Positions 11,868-24,113 of a stretch of 64,000 nt of DNA are shown in pieces. The notes under the pieces are model-generated. The model was given only the letters and a program-made list of their open reading frames with translations. It did not search any database and was not told where the DNA came from. The DNA is taken from positions 27,322-91,321 of the forward strand of contig NQMI01000125.1 in the NCBI GenBank assembly GCA_002270565.1, read 5' to 3'. A program made the translations under genes and the position numbers. Source of the DNA: Stenocarpella maydis (taxonomy: Eukaryota; Ascomycota; Sordariomycetes; Diaporthales; Diaporthaceae). Positions within the stretch are counted from its first letter, which is position 1. Each line of letters opens with the position of its first letter.

Positions 11868-14696
11868 ATGGCTTCTTTTCAACTTGGTGTCGCCGACCTC
11901 TCGGCCACCAAGAAGAAAGCCATCGAGGATGCGGACAAGATGCAGAAGCGCATTGTGCGTGAATGCGGTGAGGCTGGGAGAAACCCGCCTCCCTATGCCC
12001 TGTCTGAGCTCATTGGGAAGGGCAGTTTTGGGCGCGTCTACAAGGCCAGGGCGGCGGGCTCGGGCCGCCTCGTCGCCGTCAAGATCATTAGTATCGACGA
12101 GGGGGACAGTCTCGCGCCGGGCGCGGCTGATACCTTCCAGGACATTCTCAAGGAGGTTAACACGCTCAAAAAACTCGGCGAGAGCGGTGCCAGAAACATC
12201 AATACCGTCATCGAAACCCTTCTCGTCGGTCCTTCCATGTGGATCATCACCGAGTACTGCGGCGGCGGGAGTGTTTCCACCTTGATGCGACCGTCAGGGG
12301 GTCTGCCCGAGAAGTGGATCGTTCCTATTCTGCGCGAAGTCGCCGAGGCACTCAAATGGGTCCACAAGGAGGGCATCATCCACCGTGACATCAAGTGCGC
12401 AAACGTGCTGGTGACCGAGGTCGGCGGCGTACAGCTGTGTGACTTCGGGGTCGCTGGTATCATCGAGACCAAGTTCGACAAGAGGAGCACGGTTACCGGC
12501 ACGCTGAATTGGATGGCTCCGGAGCTATTTGACATGTCCGTCTCGTACGGGACTGAGGTTGATATCTGGGCTTTCGGGTCCCTTGCCTTCGAGGCCGCCA
12601 CCGGACTGCCCCCTAATGCCAAGAACATGTCGCGCTTTGACCCATCCCAGTTCGGCTCATACCTCAAGCAACACGTTCCTCGACTTGAAGGGGATCAGTT
12701 CTCGGACAGACTGAAAGATCTGGTCGCCTTCTGTATGACCGAAGACCCGAGAGATCGGCCCTCCATCGGCCAGGTCCAGGGTCACCCGTATATCTTTAAC
12801 ACGGAGCGGGACTACCCGACAAAGTCCCTTTCAATGCTCGTCAACGCGTATCGGCTGTGGGAAATCCAAGGAGGAAACCGCATGTCGCTATTCAACGCAG
12901 GCGGCGCCCAAGCACCAGCTGCTGATGATTCCTCACACCCTTTACAGAATGACGACTGGAACTTCGACACCATGGCTGGCGAGATGGATCAGCGGATTCT
13001 TGGTGATAGTCAGGCTCAAGCCGTATATGACGCATATGGGCCTCGTGTTTCAATGATGCCCCCACCCCCAAAGCAACAGGGTCGCCGGCGGCGGCCGCCC
13101 AACATACCAGTCCTAAAGGCTCCTCTCGAGAAAGCGTTCGATCCCAACACAATTACAAGTTATGAGGAAAATGCCCGGTTGTTCTACGGCAGGCCCATGC
13201 CTTCCTCAGCGCCTGAAATGGGCGAGATGGGCACTCCAAAGGAAAGCAGCACGGAATCAGCACCGCCTCGGGAATCACTAATCGATCTTGACTTGTCGCT
13301 CGACGGCGATAGGCTATCCCGGTTCGCAGACATGGAGGCAGGGGAGACTATTAAGGCTAGTTTCCCCGTCTCAAAACACCAGACGATCCGGGAGTCTGGG
13401 TTGATCGACCTCGACGAGTCTCTGGACGGCGGAAGGCTTTCTCGATATGCTGATACGCAAATGGACACTTTTAGAGCAAGTCGGCAAAGCGTCAGGCCGC
13501 TCGGGAGGAGCCAGACCACTCTGGACCGCCGCCGTACCCAGGACTGGTCTTTTGCTGCGGCGGCTGTTGGGGAGGATTTCACACAGGACGAGCAACAGGA
13601 CAGTCGCAGGGAGAGCCAGCTTTACAGAAGCCAATCGACAATGGACCACCGCCGCACGCAGGACTGGAGTTTTGCCAATGCCACTGCGGGGAGTTCCCTA
13701 CAGCCTGATCGACGGGAAATCACAAGGAGCCAGTCCAGCCTTGACCATCGACGCACACAAGACTGGACCTTTTCGGCCGCGACTGCGTCAACGCCCCGTC
13801 TCGAGGGGCAATGGTTCCAGTCGCACGACGAGAATGACGAGGACGACTACATGGCTTTGGACTCTCTCCCTACTACCATGGTAGGGCATCGCCAGGAAGA
13901 CTCGCTACATGTAACACTGCCGCCACGCGCAGCGACCAGTTTGGAAGTAAGCCGGTTCTCAACCTCTAGTATGATCGATCTCGACGCCAGCCTCGTCGGC
14001 GAGAATGGCGAGTCTCTCCGCCCCGTCACTGCCACCTCCGAGGCTTCCTCCGCTACGTCGGAAACGTGGAGGCCCACCCTCTCACATCAAAAATCGTTCC
14101 AATTCAACCTCGAAGATTCCTTTCCCTCGTCCAACAGAGAACCTTCCCTTTATGTTTCGGATGACCGGCCGCTGAGTAGCAGCCGCGAGAAGGCTTTCCA
14201 AATATTGGACGACGCAATACCACGAAGCAATAGAGAGCCGTCCCTGTATGTGCCCGATGGCTTTGGGTCGACAAGTTCACTATCGTCAATGCATGAAAGG
14301 GAGCCATCCATTTATGTACCTGACGAGATAGGCCTTGGCATCATCCCATCGACCCCGACGTCGGGAGATGTGGTGCTTACGCCGCCATCCGATAGCGCGA
14401 ACGACACCTCAGATGACGCGGCCGCCCATGCCGACGACAGCCACGTATTTATCACCATCGAGGATTCTGATGTTGACTCGGACGCACCCATACCCGCAAT
14501 TCCGTACATGCCACGGCCTCCCACGGTCAGCGTACTGCAAGCAACTGGCTCCCAGGACGAGGTCAAAGATGAGCTCCAGCGCATGATTAGGAGCCTGCAC
14601 GAGCACCTTCAATACACTACTTCTGTACTGCGGACGCTACCTATAAGGAGGGGATCGGTGCAGGGCGAGCACCCTGGGTCCGAGATTTTGATCTGA
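11868..14696 (+). CDS. Ste20/GCK (MST-like) serine/threonine protein kinase with C-terminal peptide repeats
   Basis: Intronless, 942 residues from 11868 (an in-frame ATG at 11841 adds nine). I prefer 11868 for its better context, GAGAACATGGCT. The kinase domain is at about 45-315: Gly loop IGKGSFGRVYKA, VAVKII lysine, HRDIKCANVLV catalytic loop, DFGVAG, TGTLNWMAPELF (Ste20-type activation segment), DIWAFGSLAFE and DRPS. A flank (YPTKSLSMLVNAYRLWEIQGGNR) follows. The rest is disordered with three repeat families: SLDHRRTQDW-type (3), IDLDxSLDG (3) and REPSLYVPD-type (3). It ends in a short helix. Ste20/GCK kinases feed MAPK and septation or polarity pathways; the ascomycete MST branch is the nearest guess. 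All catalytic residues are present. It is convergent with the protease gene. Confidence 0.9.
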   Translation: MASFQLGVADLSATKKKAIEDADKMQKRIVRECGEAGRNPPPYALSELIGKGSFGRVYKARAAGSGRLVAVKIISIDEGDSLAPGAADTFQDILKEVNTLKKLGESGARNINTVIETLLVGPSMWIITEYCGGGSVSTLMRPSGGLPEKWIVPILREVAEALKWVHKEGIIHRDIKCANVLVTEVGGVQLCDFGVAGIIETKFDKRSTVTGTLNWMAPELFDMSVSYGTEVDIWAFGSLAFEAATGLPPNAKNMSRFDPSQFGSYLKQHVPRLEGDQFSDRLKDLVAFCMTEDPRDRPSIGQVQGHPYIFNTERDYPTKSLSMLVNAYRLWEIQGGNRMSLFNAGGAQAPAADDSSHPLQNDDWNFDTMAGEMDQRILGDSQAQAVYDAYGPRVSMMPPPPKQQGRRRRPPNIPVLKAPLEKAFDPNTITSYEENARLFYGRPMPSSAPEMGEMGTPKESSTESAPPRESLIDLDLSLDGDRLSRFADMEAGETIKASFPVSKHQTIRESGLIDLDESLDGGRLSRYADTQMDTFRASRQSVRPLGRSQTTLDRRRTQDWSFAAAAVGEDFTQDEQQDSRRESQLYRSQSTMDHRRTQDWSFANATAGSSLQPDRREITRSQSSLDHRRTQDWTFSAATASTPRLEGQWFQSHDENDEDDYMALDSLPTTMVGHRQEDSLHVTLPPRAATSLEVSRFSTSSMIDLDASLVGENGESLRPVTATSEASSATSETWRPTLSHQKSFQFNLEDSFPSSNREPSLYVSDDRPLSSSREKAFQILDDAIPRSNREPSLYVPDGFGSTSSLSSMHEREPSIYVPDEIGLGIIPSTPTSGDVVLTPPSDSANDTSDDAAAHADDSHVFITIEDSDVDSDAPIPAIPYMPRPPTVSVLQATGSQDEVKDELQRMIRSLHEHLQYTTSVLRTLPIRRGSVQGEHPGSEILI

Positions 14697-16085
14697 TGAG
14701 GCTTTTGAGCCACGAGGCGATTGGGTCGTGGGCGGCTAGGTCAAGGCTACGGAATGACCTGGGCCTGATATTTCATGACTGCATCAAATCGGGCTGTGAG
14801 ATCAGAGTTGAGGTGGGGGGGGCGGATTCGAGCTGCCTTGGATCTCTGTCACCAAGTAGGGTGGACAGAGAAGCCCATAGAATGACAACGAGCGCACGAG
14901 ACGGCCTGGGCCAAAGTTGCCGTTGCTATAATTTTTAATAACGAAGACTATGAACGCACGAAAGCGCAGGCTAAAACGGTCCTTTCTCACTACGACCTTG
15001 CGTTATCTAGTTCTATTCTACGAGATACCTCAAAATCTTATCGTTCTAGTGGTAATAGGCTGCCTGCTGTTTAGTTCACCGAAATGTATCGGCTCGTATA
15101 GTTGCGATTGCGGGAATCGAGGACAGGTTGGTGAAGGAGGGGGGGGGCGAGAGAATACCACCTGAATATCTGTAGTTGTTGCCCAAGTTCCTCTCATGCG
15201 GGTGACCATCGCCTTCTTCAAAGACCAAGACGTGCTATTATCCATCACCGACCGATTTCCTCTTTTGTGCGACATCACGGCCTGAGCGACCAAAAACCCT
15301 TGAATCATTTTGAAGAGGAAAGTGCAAGAGGCGTCCCGGAGTGAAGGCGGTGTTAATCACGGTCCAACAAAAGCAAGCTACCGTCTGCTGGTGGTGAGAG
15401 TTTGAAAGTTGAGAATTACAAACCAAGCAAGGAGTGGGTGCATGTACCATGTCTGCTTTCAGCTTCTGGACCGAGCAACGGGCCTAGTCATGCTTGAACA
15501 CGGCGGTAACACATAGCAGCCTCTCCTGAGCCGACACCAAAAAGCTGTCCTCAGATCCGGCCAGGCCTCAAGGCACACAGAGCCACCTCGGGCACGGCTG
15601 GTGCCAAGAAGTCTAGGGCGAGGCAAGGCCGTTTGCTAAAATTGGTTGAAACAGCCAAGCCAGTTGGCTGCGGCAAAATGACAATCACCCGACGACCATC
15701 AGAGGGAGCATGGGCGAAACCTGTGTTGATCAACGGATGCAGAATTTTTGTGTTCTCATTTGTCTATGCCATGCCGAGAAGCTGGATTTATCCATGGTGG
15801 GTTCCGCCAGAGCTATGCACTGTCCCCCACATTGTTCTGGCCCACGCCGTATTTAAGAGTGTGGCCAAATCCAGAGAAGCTGAGGGGGAACCAAGGGCCT
15901 GAATGGACAGGAGCAAATCAATACAGAGAACCGGAAAATAATAGTAATAATATGCCTGGGTGCCAAAAGCGCAATGCGTCCGTTCCATGCAGATCAGGTG
16001 TGCCCCCCTTGCCCCCCAACCAGAACCGGGGGGGGGGGGCAAGTCAAAACCGCCTTCCAAACGCCATCAGTGCCAGTCCCAATGG
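14697..16085. other. Intergenic between two convergent genes
   Basis: The 3' flanks of the kinase and protease genes. It contains a G9 run near 14814-14822, a G7 run near 15141-15147, and a G10 run at about 16029-16038. No gene, repeat family or RNA recognised. Confidence 0.45.
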
Positions 16086-17514
16086 TCAGATCTCCCCGTT
16101 GTTGGCGATGAGGGGTGTGGTGCCCCTCACGTTGCCCCGGACACGGGCCTGGGTGGCACCGGCGAGCTCGGTGATGCGGGCGGCAACAGCATCGATGTCG
16201 GTGATGTTCTCCTTGGCCATGAGGTACGCGGCCAGGCCGGCGACGTGGGGGCTCGCCATGCTCGTCCCGCTCAGGGTCTCGGTGGAAGTGGTGGACTGGA
16301 TGCCCACGCTCTCGACATCGACGCCGGGGGCGAAGACGTCGACGAACTGGCCAAAGTTGCTGAACGGGGCGCGCTGGTCGGTGAGCTGGTCGATGGCACC
16401 GACGGTGATGGCGCCGCGGGCCGAGGCGGGGCTGTCGTTCTGGGCGTCGACGTTCTCGTTGCCTGCTGCGACGACGGGGACGACGCCGGCGGCACGCAGG
16501 GCGTTGATGGCCTGGTTCACCGCGTTGGAGCGCCCTCCGCCGAGAGACATGTTCATGACCGACTTGCCCGAGAGCCCATTGGCCCTAGCCATTTGTGCCA
16601 CTATTTCCTGCCGTTAGCCACTGGTTCTGGTCTGTCTGTCTGCCCTCGTTACCCGACAGACAAGGCAGGCGGGAGGAAAGCCCGAGAGGGTGAGCAGGCT
16701 AGGTTTCTTTTCTTTTCTTTTCTTTTCTTCTTTCTTCCTCCTGGGGCCATCAGTGTGACTTACCAAAGTTCATGCCTGCGATGACGCCCGAGTTGCTGCC
16801 GGCCCCTTGAGCGTCCAGCACCTTGACGCCGATCAGAGTGGCCTTCTTTGCGACGCCAAACGTCTTGCCGCCGATTGTGCCAGCCACGTGGGAGCCGTGG
16901 CCGTTGGCATCGGTGTTTATGTTGTCGGCGCTGTTGAAGGCAAAAGTGGCGCGGCCCTCGAACTCCTCGTGCTCCTCCATGATGCCCGTGTCAACGATGA
17001 AGGCGGTGATGCCCTCGCCTGCCGAATCGTCAAAGGTGTAGGTGTTGCCGCCAGCCTGTGCCGAGGACATGCGGGCGAGGCCGGTGGTGGCGTTTTGCTG
17101 GGTGACGAGGGCGGTGAGGTGGACATAGGCATCGGCCTCAATGTATGAGACCTCGTCGGCGCTGTTGATCTCAAGGGCGGAGGCCTCATCGGCCTCGAGG
17201 CACATGGCTCGCATGGTGCCGATGGAGAATGTGTGGACCGTCATGCTGAGCATGCGGTTGTCTATCGGGGAGCGCTTCCCGATGTTGCGCTTGGCGATGG
17301 TATCGATCCAGTAGGCCTCGTGTGTGGCAATGGCGTCATCGTCAAAGGTATCGTTGTAGACGACGACGTACTTGTTTGGGATGATGTTTTTGGCATCAGC
17401 GTTCATGATGGGTAGACCGAGACCCTGTACCTGTCGGGCCGGGGCCGGGGCTCCCAAGGCGAGTGCAGCCAGGAGGGAGCAGGTGGCGAGGAGAGAGGCC
17501 GATATGGGAGCCAT
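16086..17514 (-). CDS. Secreted proteinase-K-like serine protease (subtilase S8A)
   Basis: A 421-residue preproenzyme, exons 17514-16764 and 16600-16086. Residues 1-22 form a signal peptide (MAPISASLLATCSLLAALALGAPAPA). An I9-type inhibitory propeptide follows (about 45-135: NKYVVVYNDTF, HTFSIGTMRAMC, VSYIEADAYV). The catalytic triad is complete: Asp in AFIVDTGI, His in NGHGSHVAGTIGG, Ser in LSGTSMASPHVAGLAAY. The oxyanion-hole Asn is in VVAAGNEN. The intron (16763-16601) interrupts GMNF|VAQ and carries a CTTTT microsatellite. The enzyme would be secreted and degrade protein outside the cell; fungi use such enzymes for nutrition and, in some species, host invasion. The sequence does not say which. 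I chose the acceptor at 16601 because it restores the family's NFVAQ; using the earlier AG would lose frame identity. Confidence 0.95.
16703..16733. repeat. (CTTTT)n microsatellite inside the protease intron
   Basis: Five to six units of TTTCT/CTTTT on the plus strand, i.e. a purine tract in the transcript's intron. Confidence 0.75.
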
Positions 17515-19271
17515 GGTGACGGTGGTGGTGTGTAAATAAATCGGTATCAACGGTATCAGCCAGAGAAGAGGGTGCCAGACCAGCACTTGCACACGGAAAC
17601 AAGGTCCCTCGAGGGAAGACGAAACGGTCAGTATGGTCGAAGTAGAGCCTGCCCTCGACAACGGCAACCAACAAGAAGAAGAAGAAGGAGGAGGAGGAGG
17701 AGGAGGAGGAGGTAGTTGGTGGTGGTGGTGGTGAAAGTAGAAGAGAAGGAGTGGTGGAAGATGAAGTAGACTCTGACTGGATGGAGCCCGCGGTCAACGG
17801 CTGGGTATCAAATAAGTCTTTTAGGAATTAAAAACACGAGAATGGAAAAAACGGTATGGCTCCCAGGAAACAATAAGAGGGCTTGCTGTTCAGAATGGGG
17901 GAAACAATGGGAGGGCGCAGAGGTGATATATCAAGCAAAGACAACGCGGGCCGCCAAGCCACGGTGGGCCAGCTCGCAGCGAGCAACATCAGCAGAATTA
18001 GAATCAGGGACAAGACGGGCAAAGACTTGGTACTCAGGGGAGGCGTGTGGTAGGCGAGAGGCAAGGGCCATGGTTCACCAAGGGGCATGGGTCTGTCTGC
18101 GATGTAGATTCTGCAGAGGCAGGACAGACAAGCATCAAAGATTCGCGTGTCACAGCAGACTTGGCGGGTATTGACCCAGCGGGGCCCGCCCCCCTTTCGG
18201 AGGGAGGACAGCGGACGGCGGACAGGACGAGCATGTGGTGGTGCGCATGAGAGTCAGATAGATTGGTGACTTGTGAGACGGAGTGAGGGCCCAAAAAAAA
18301 AAAATCTAAATGTTGGTTGGGTCTAAAAAACACCTAGCAATAATACAGAAAACGGCACCATGGCGCTAAGGGGAAAACGCAAGGCGAGGCGGGGCAGGGC
18401 GAAGGCGAGCTGAGCGAGGAGACAAAGAGAGACAGACTAACTAATCAGCAGCTAAGCGTTGACGACGATAGTACGGAGCCCTCGCGCCGCCAAGTCAAAC
18501 GTGTGGCAGGCTGGCGTGGGGAGACGTTGAAAAGGAGGCACGTTTAGCTTGGTCCTGCAAAGTCCCCCCAGCCAGTGCGAGACGAGGGCGACGCGGTACA
18601 TGGCGTGTACTTTTCCAAGCAACACATTGCCAGACTACATGGCAGATACATACAGTTGCACCCGCTCGGCCCTACAGAGTCGTCACGGCAGAGCAACAGG
18701 CACAGGAAGGCAAAAGGCACATGATCGCCGCATCTGTGGCTGGGCTTGTCCTATCGGGAGTTTCCTCTGGGCCCGAGACACGCACACGCGGCCCGTCTCT
18801 AACCCTGCAGGCCACAGGGCCTGCAGACCGCAGCGACCTGAGAGGATGAGGGTGCCTGGCTGCTAGGCGCCGGCGCCGGGATCTGAGGGACCGGTAGATG
18901 AGGCTCAAGACAAGGCCGGCGGGCCTCGACAGCGACGGCCCGGGGCGTTGGACCTGTGGACGCTGTGTGTGGAGTGGTGGTGTGTGCTACATATACGTAT
19001 ATGAAAAGGGGACAATGCAAGGCAGTGGCCAACACAATCAAGACAGTAATACCGACTGTATGTGAGTGGGCAGCCAGCCGCCTGCTCTGGCCCGTCCGTG
19101 TTCAACATGAGACGGTGTGGGCTGGCCCGGTGCAGACGGCCGCGCTCTCACCTTGCATACGGAGTAGAGTAATAAAAAGCCAAAGAGCCGCATGGGGAGC
19201 CGCAGCCACGGAAAGATTAAAGGGCGGGTAGACCCCACCGCCTGCCGGGGAAGGCAGATAGAATCTCTAGC

Positions 19272-19335
19272 GTACCAGGCAACTGTACCAGGCAACTGTA
19301 CCAGGCAACTGTACCAGGCAACTGTACCAGGCAAC
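19272..19335. repeat. 13 bp tandem repeat, about five units
   Basis: The unit GTACCAGGCAACT repeats four times exactly and a fifth time partially. Units are perfect, so the array is young or actively homogenised. Confidence 0.9.
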
Positions 19336-20225
19336 GCCAGACCTACGAACCGTCCACTCGCACTCGAGCATGCGTAAGTGTCCATGTAAAGTGCGCGCAT
19401 CTGCACCCTGAACCTTGTAGTAGTGTAAAGGGGATCGTCGCCAAGACGTAGATATGGCTTGGCGTTCCCGCATGCCTTGTGCGTACCACTCAGGCCTGCC
19501 AGGCTGGCAGGGAAAGAGAAGGGGGAGGAAACCCTAATACGCAGTAGTAGGATGAGAGGACAAAACACGAAACACAAAACACCAGACCCACGGAAACCAC
19601 AAACACCAGACACGCAAGACAGCACACAGCGGACAGGCAGTCAGTCTGGCCGTCATGCAACTGCCCACCCTCGCAATTGTTAGCCGCGCACGCCAGCTGA
19701 CAAGCTACCCCACAGGCGCATGGCGTCTGAGGGAGGCTGAAACCCGCCTAGGGGCTTGGTGCTGTCTGTTGCCTCACCTGCTTGACGCCGCCCATTTCGG
19801 CCCTCCCCACCCCGCTCCCTTGTGCATCCAGAAAAGCAAACGAATGCACTGCGGTGCATGTAGGCGGGCATGTGGAGGGACTTGGGTGTGACCCGGGACG
19901 GGGTGCACGGGCGCTGGACTGGTCGACAAGCTGGACTGATATATGCTTGGCCGGGAGAGGACATGGCAATACTGGAATAAGCAGGACTGGGATGGATACG
20001 GAGTGGACAATTTCTCTCAACAGCCAGCCTGTCTGCAGATTTATTAAATCAGGCCATTTTCCCAGCCTCGGCCGAGGCTTCTGGCACCCCTCACATCCAT
20101 CCACATCCTATTCCAGCTTATCAGCTTATATGGCACCTCACCAACAGTCGTCATGATGTGCAATCCACACTTCCCCCCATTCCCGCTCAAGAATCCAATT
20201 TGATTCCCACTTCCTCCGGTTCCTA

Positions 20226-20325
20226 CTCCTGCTCCTGCTCCTGCTCCTGCATTTTGTGCATGCTGTGCCTGCGCCTGTGCCTGTGCTTGTGACTGACTGA
20301 CTGGCTGGCTGGCTGGCTGACTCTT
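20226..20325. repeat. Compound simple-repeat tract
   Basis: (CTCCTG)n is followed by (TGTGCC)n and then (GACT)/(GGCT)n on the plus strand. Confidence 0.75.
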
Positions 20326-21375
20326 ACTGACTATTCCTCATGCTCCGATTCCCACTCCTACTCACTTTTATCCCTTCGTATGGTAAAGTATGGTTAAACC
20401 AACCTCATACAAAACTGTAAAGCAGAAAAGGAAGGAAGGAAGGAAGGAAAAGAGAAATGAAATGAAAGGTCTTTCTTTGCTCCTTACCTCTCAGGGTTTC
20501 CCAACCCAACCACCGCCACCAAAACCCCAACCCGCCCTTCCTCCCCTCAGCTCCCAACCCACCCCCCCCCGAGGCCTGGCAACCCTCTCCCATCTGCCAC
20601 CGCCTTGCTTCTCCTCCATCTCGCTCAACCCTTTCACGCCTTGTCACACCCACCACCCGCTCCTAATCTTCCCACGCAAACCAACTTCATGCACGGCGTC
20701 GCCCCATCTCCCAAGCCGCTCTGAGGACGAACCACCCGCTCCAACCAAGACAACTGGCCACCACAGGCCATCCGCCTCTGTCTCGGCGTCCAATATCTAT
20801 TTTCCCTTGTCTTTTCTATTCTTCTCCAGTCGGCCTCCGCGGCCTCACAACCTCGTCTTCAGCTTGCTGCCCGCCAGCAATTGTTGTCGCAATATCCCAT
20901 TACCCTGTCGCCTCCCTGTTCTCGGCCAATCGTTACCAGCCAAGTCCCGCCCTCACGCGACCCTTACTCTCGTCGCCTCTTCTCTTTTTTCCCTTCCCAT
21001 TCGCCTGTCTGCTCTCGTCCGGTGCTGGTCCATCAGGAGACCCAAGGCTGAAGACCCCCTCTGCGACCGTCGGGACACTTTCAACATCGGCAGTAACATC
21101 GCAGCGACTCACTGCGTCCTCGCCCTCACCGCCACCAGCAGCACCGACGGCGAAAGCCACAGCCACAACGACGAGACTGGACCAGGCCACAACGTCCTTC
21201 ACAGCCCGGCCTTTCTCACCTCTTGATCATCTCAGATCCACCGACTCCCTCTCCGTCCCGGCCCGGCCCATCTTCGCCCGCATACACACCCACATGCAAG
21301 CGAGAGCAAACCCGACTGGTGCCGCCCACCCGTCCCGACTGACTCGATTGCTTCCGTCCTCCCCTTTCCACAGTC

Positions 21376-23342
21376 ATGTCAGTCCAGACCGCGACCATGT
21401 TCAATCCCGACAACCATGTCGGCCCCTTGTCAATCGACACGAGGCGGACCAGCATCGACCGCTCCTCTGACCGCACCGCCGCCGCCCGCCAGGACGTCGG
21501 CAAGGCCACCGTCGAGCTTGCCTCCATCATGGCCATTGCCTCCAACCCCGTCTCCCCCGGCGCCTCGAGCCCTCCTCTCACCCAGGGCTCTAGGATGCAG
21601 GACTTTGCCCCGCCCGCACGCCCCAGCAGCACCCCCTTCCCGGAACCCGAGCTCGGCCAGACCACCATTCGGTGCCTCAGCTGTCCGTCCGAGGAGGGCT
21701 CCGCCTCCGAGCCAGGCCATGGCCACCACCACCACCACCACCACCATCACTCACAATTCGTCGAGTCTCCCATCCTCGGCGCCACCGACCTACCCGACCC
21801 ACCGCTGACGCACACGAACCTCGACGACCTCCCCGCCGAGATACATGAGTGCATACTCGACCACCTGTTTGGCTACAGGGTGTCCGCGTCGTCCAAGAGC
21901 TCCTTGGGCATGCCCAGCGTCACCCGGAGCTGGGGCACCGCCCTGAGGCATTCGAGGCGGAAGGAGCTCTCGGCGCTGGCCCTGGTCAGCAGCGTGTGGA
22001 GGGCTCTCATCCAGGAGCGCCTGTACCGACACGTCAAGATAAAGGCCACGGTGCAGTCCCTCAACGAGGCCGTGGCCTTCTTCGCAGAACACTCCCATCT
22101 TCGCCAATACGTCAAGCACGTCGAGCTATGGTTTGCCGTGTTCCAGCCGAAGAAGAACGCTCCGGCGCTCTCCAGCTCGATCCTTCCGCCCGTCACCATT
22201 GACGGCCTGACCAACGCATCATACGTGATACCGACCGACAACTGCTCGCTCGACGAGGCCTTCTATTTCGTCAGCACCACGCTCCCGGAGGTCTGCGTCC
22301 TCACCCTCGAGGGCGGCGAGCGCAAAAAGGCCCCCAGGGTGCGTCACCATATCCTCGACGAGGGCCATGAGAAGCCCCTGCCCAGGATTGCGCCCGTCAG
22401 GACGCTCGTGTGCAAGGGGCAGTGGAACCTGATCCGGAGCGATGACGACTTTGACGCCATCGTCTATGCACTGCCCAACCTCCAGGAGTGGCACGGGAAC
22501 TACAGCAAGGCAAAGTCCAAGAGCTACCTCTGCATGGCTGCCATCCTTCCGAAACTACCCCCGAGCCTGACCAGCCTCAGTCTGAACCTGGAGGGCGTCG
22601 AATATCGGCGGGAGATGTCCTTCCCTCCGTACTTTCTCAAGGTCTCCAACACGCTGCACTTCTGCACGAAACTCGCCGAGGCCGCACCAAAGCTCGAGCA
22701 TTTTGCCTACACTGGCCGTGTCTGTCGAGGGTTTTTCGACCTCCTTGCGCGGCTGGTGGAACCCCGAAGCACCCGGCTGAAGACCATCGACTTGACCGTC
22801 AGGAACTGCTGTCGCCATGTGGTCCACTGGAACGAGTCCGGCTCCGGCATTACGGACATGAACTTCATCAACGCTTTTGAGCAGCTCGTGCTCGCAGGTA
22901 TAAAGGCCCTGGGAAGGCTCAAGGCTGTGGAGTACTTGCGGATCCGATACGTCGATCTAGGTGAGTAAGAATTGAAGAAGAGAGACAGGCCCCAAACCCT
23001 CCCGCTCCCCAACACTCTCCATCCGCCATTCTGCGTGGGCAGGTAAAAGTGAGCATTCGCCTGATGCTGACTCGTACGGTAGACTCCCCGGTCCCACCTT
23101 TAAACCCTTACTTCATCCTGCGCGACGGCTGGTGCTCTGGCGTGTGGAGCGACGCCATTGTGGCCGAGTTGAACCGCACCCGACCAGATGCCCAATTCGA
23201 GGACCTCGCCGAGTCTTTCGGGGAAGTCGGCATCAACAAGGACGGCAGAATGGTCATCAGCCCGGAGTTCCCCAGGAGCCGGGTGCTCTCCCTGAAACTA
23301 TCCAACTATGCTTACTTGGCGGGAGGGATTGCAGTGCCTTAG
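21376..23342 (+). CDS. F-box protein with C-terminal leucine-rich-type region
   Basis: Probable substrate adaptor of an SCF ubiquitin ligase. Exons are 21376-22960 and 23083-23342, with a 122 nt GT-AG intron (614 residues). Residues 1-110 are disordered and carry a tract of nine histidines (GHGHHHHHHHHHSQ). The F-box is at about 141-220: LDDLPAEIHECILDHLFG, then an inserted Ser-rich stretch, then ELSALALVSSVWRALIQERLYRHVKI. The remainder has repeated leucine-spaced segments (LPEVCVLTLEGGE, LPPSLTSLSLNLEG, LKAVEYLRIRYVDL) consistent with an irregular solenoid for target binding. I take the acceptor ending at 23082 (DL|DSPVPPLNPYFILRDGW) because it keeps the frame open to the stop. No substrate can be inferred. 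Confidence 0.85.
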
Positions 23343-24113
23343 GCGGGTTCGCTGGCGGCACTACCAGACTTCGAGGGACGTGAGACGAAGCCCGTCAGCT
23401 CACCCGAAGACGCATTATATCTATCATTGGGGTGAGCATGCATATCGGTGTGGAAGCAAAGCACGGCGTTTTTTTTTTTGTTTTTTGTTCTTTGTTTTTT
23501 GTTTTTTGGTTTTTTTTTTTTTTTGGTCTGCGATTTAATACCTAATGATATCCCCCGCTTTTGTTTGTCCACGATTGGACAAGTGAGGCATAGAACAGGC
23601 GTCTGTGTTTGGTTTAACATTCTTGGCAAATATTCCTCGGCGTTGGAGGCATGTGCCCATGGATGCTGGTGAGAGTGTGGCTACCAAGGAGAACCGTAAT
23701 GCGCTTGCGGCAGGCTGGAGACCGGCTGTGCCTTGCTCGGGTACATCTGGTCAACTTGATGGCTCTTGTCTCCTGCCAGGCCGAGGCGCGTGTTCAGGGT
23801 AGAGTGAAGGTTGACTGGATTCCAATTCGTTCCGCACACATGTTGCACGTGAAACTGTTTGGCAGAGAATATACGAGCCAATCCGTCCGAGGCCCGCATG
23901 TTCCTATTTCTGTCGTGAGTGACGAGGTACAGGAGACACGTTACACACGCAGGAGACGAGGGTCCCTCTTGTGAAGAGCCTAGTGCACGTCTTGAGGCCG
24001 CGTGTCTCGCTGAGGATGCGCCAGGGCTGGATGGCCACTTCGGCCAACGCCCCAAGGCCGAATCTCATGGTGTATAAGGGTTCCGTGCCGGCACGCAACT
24101 ATCACCACTGAGG
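23343..24113. other. Intergenic between convergent genes
   Basis: The 3' flanks of the F-box and PIG-M genes. A T-rich tract with G interruptions spans about 23468-23525. No gene seen. Confidence 0.45.

Larger units (their letters stand above)
17515..21375. promoter_or_regulatory. Divergent 3.9 kb intergenic region (protease / F-box protein)
   Basis: No supported gene. It holds several simple repeats: GGA and GGT tracts at about 17688-17733 just upstream of the protease, a 13 bp tandem array at 19272-19335, CTCCTG and GGCT repeats at 20226-20320, and a GGAA tract at 20430-20450. The last kilobase before the F-box start is strongly pyrimidine-rich on the plus strand. It stays open for 278 codons from 20390, but the composition is Pro/Ser/Thr-monotonous, as expected of a C-rich leader rather than a protein. 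Confidence 0.5.

Noticed and set aside
20390..21226. 278-codon frame before the F-box gene
   Set aside because: Pyrimidine-rich leader; Pro/Ser/Thr/His-monotonous with no fold or motif. A long upstream ORF remains possible but unsupported.
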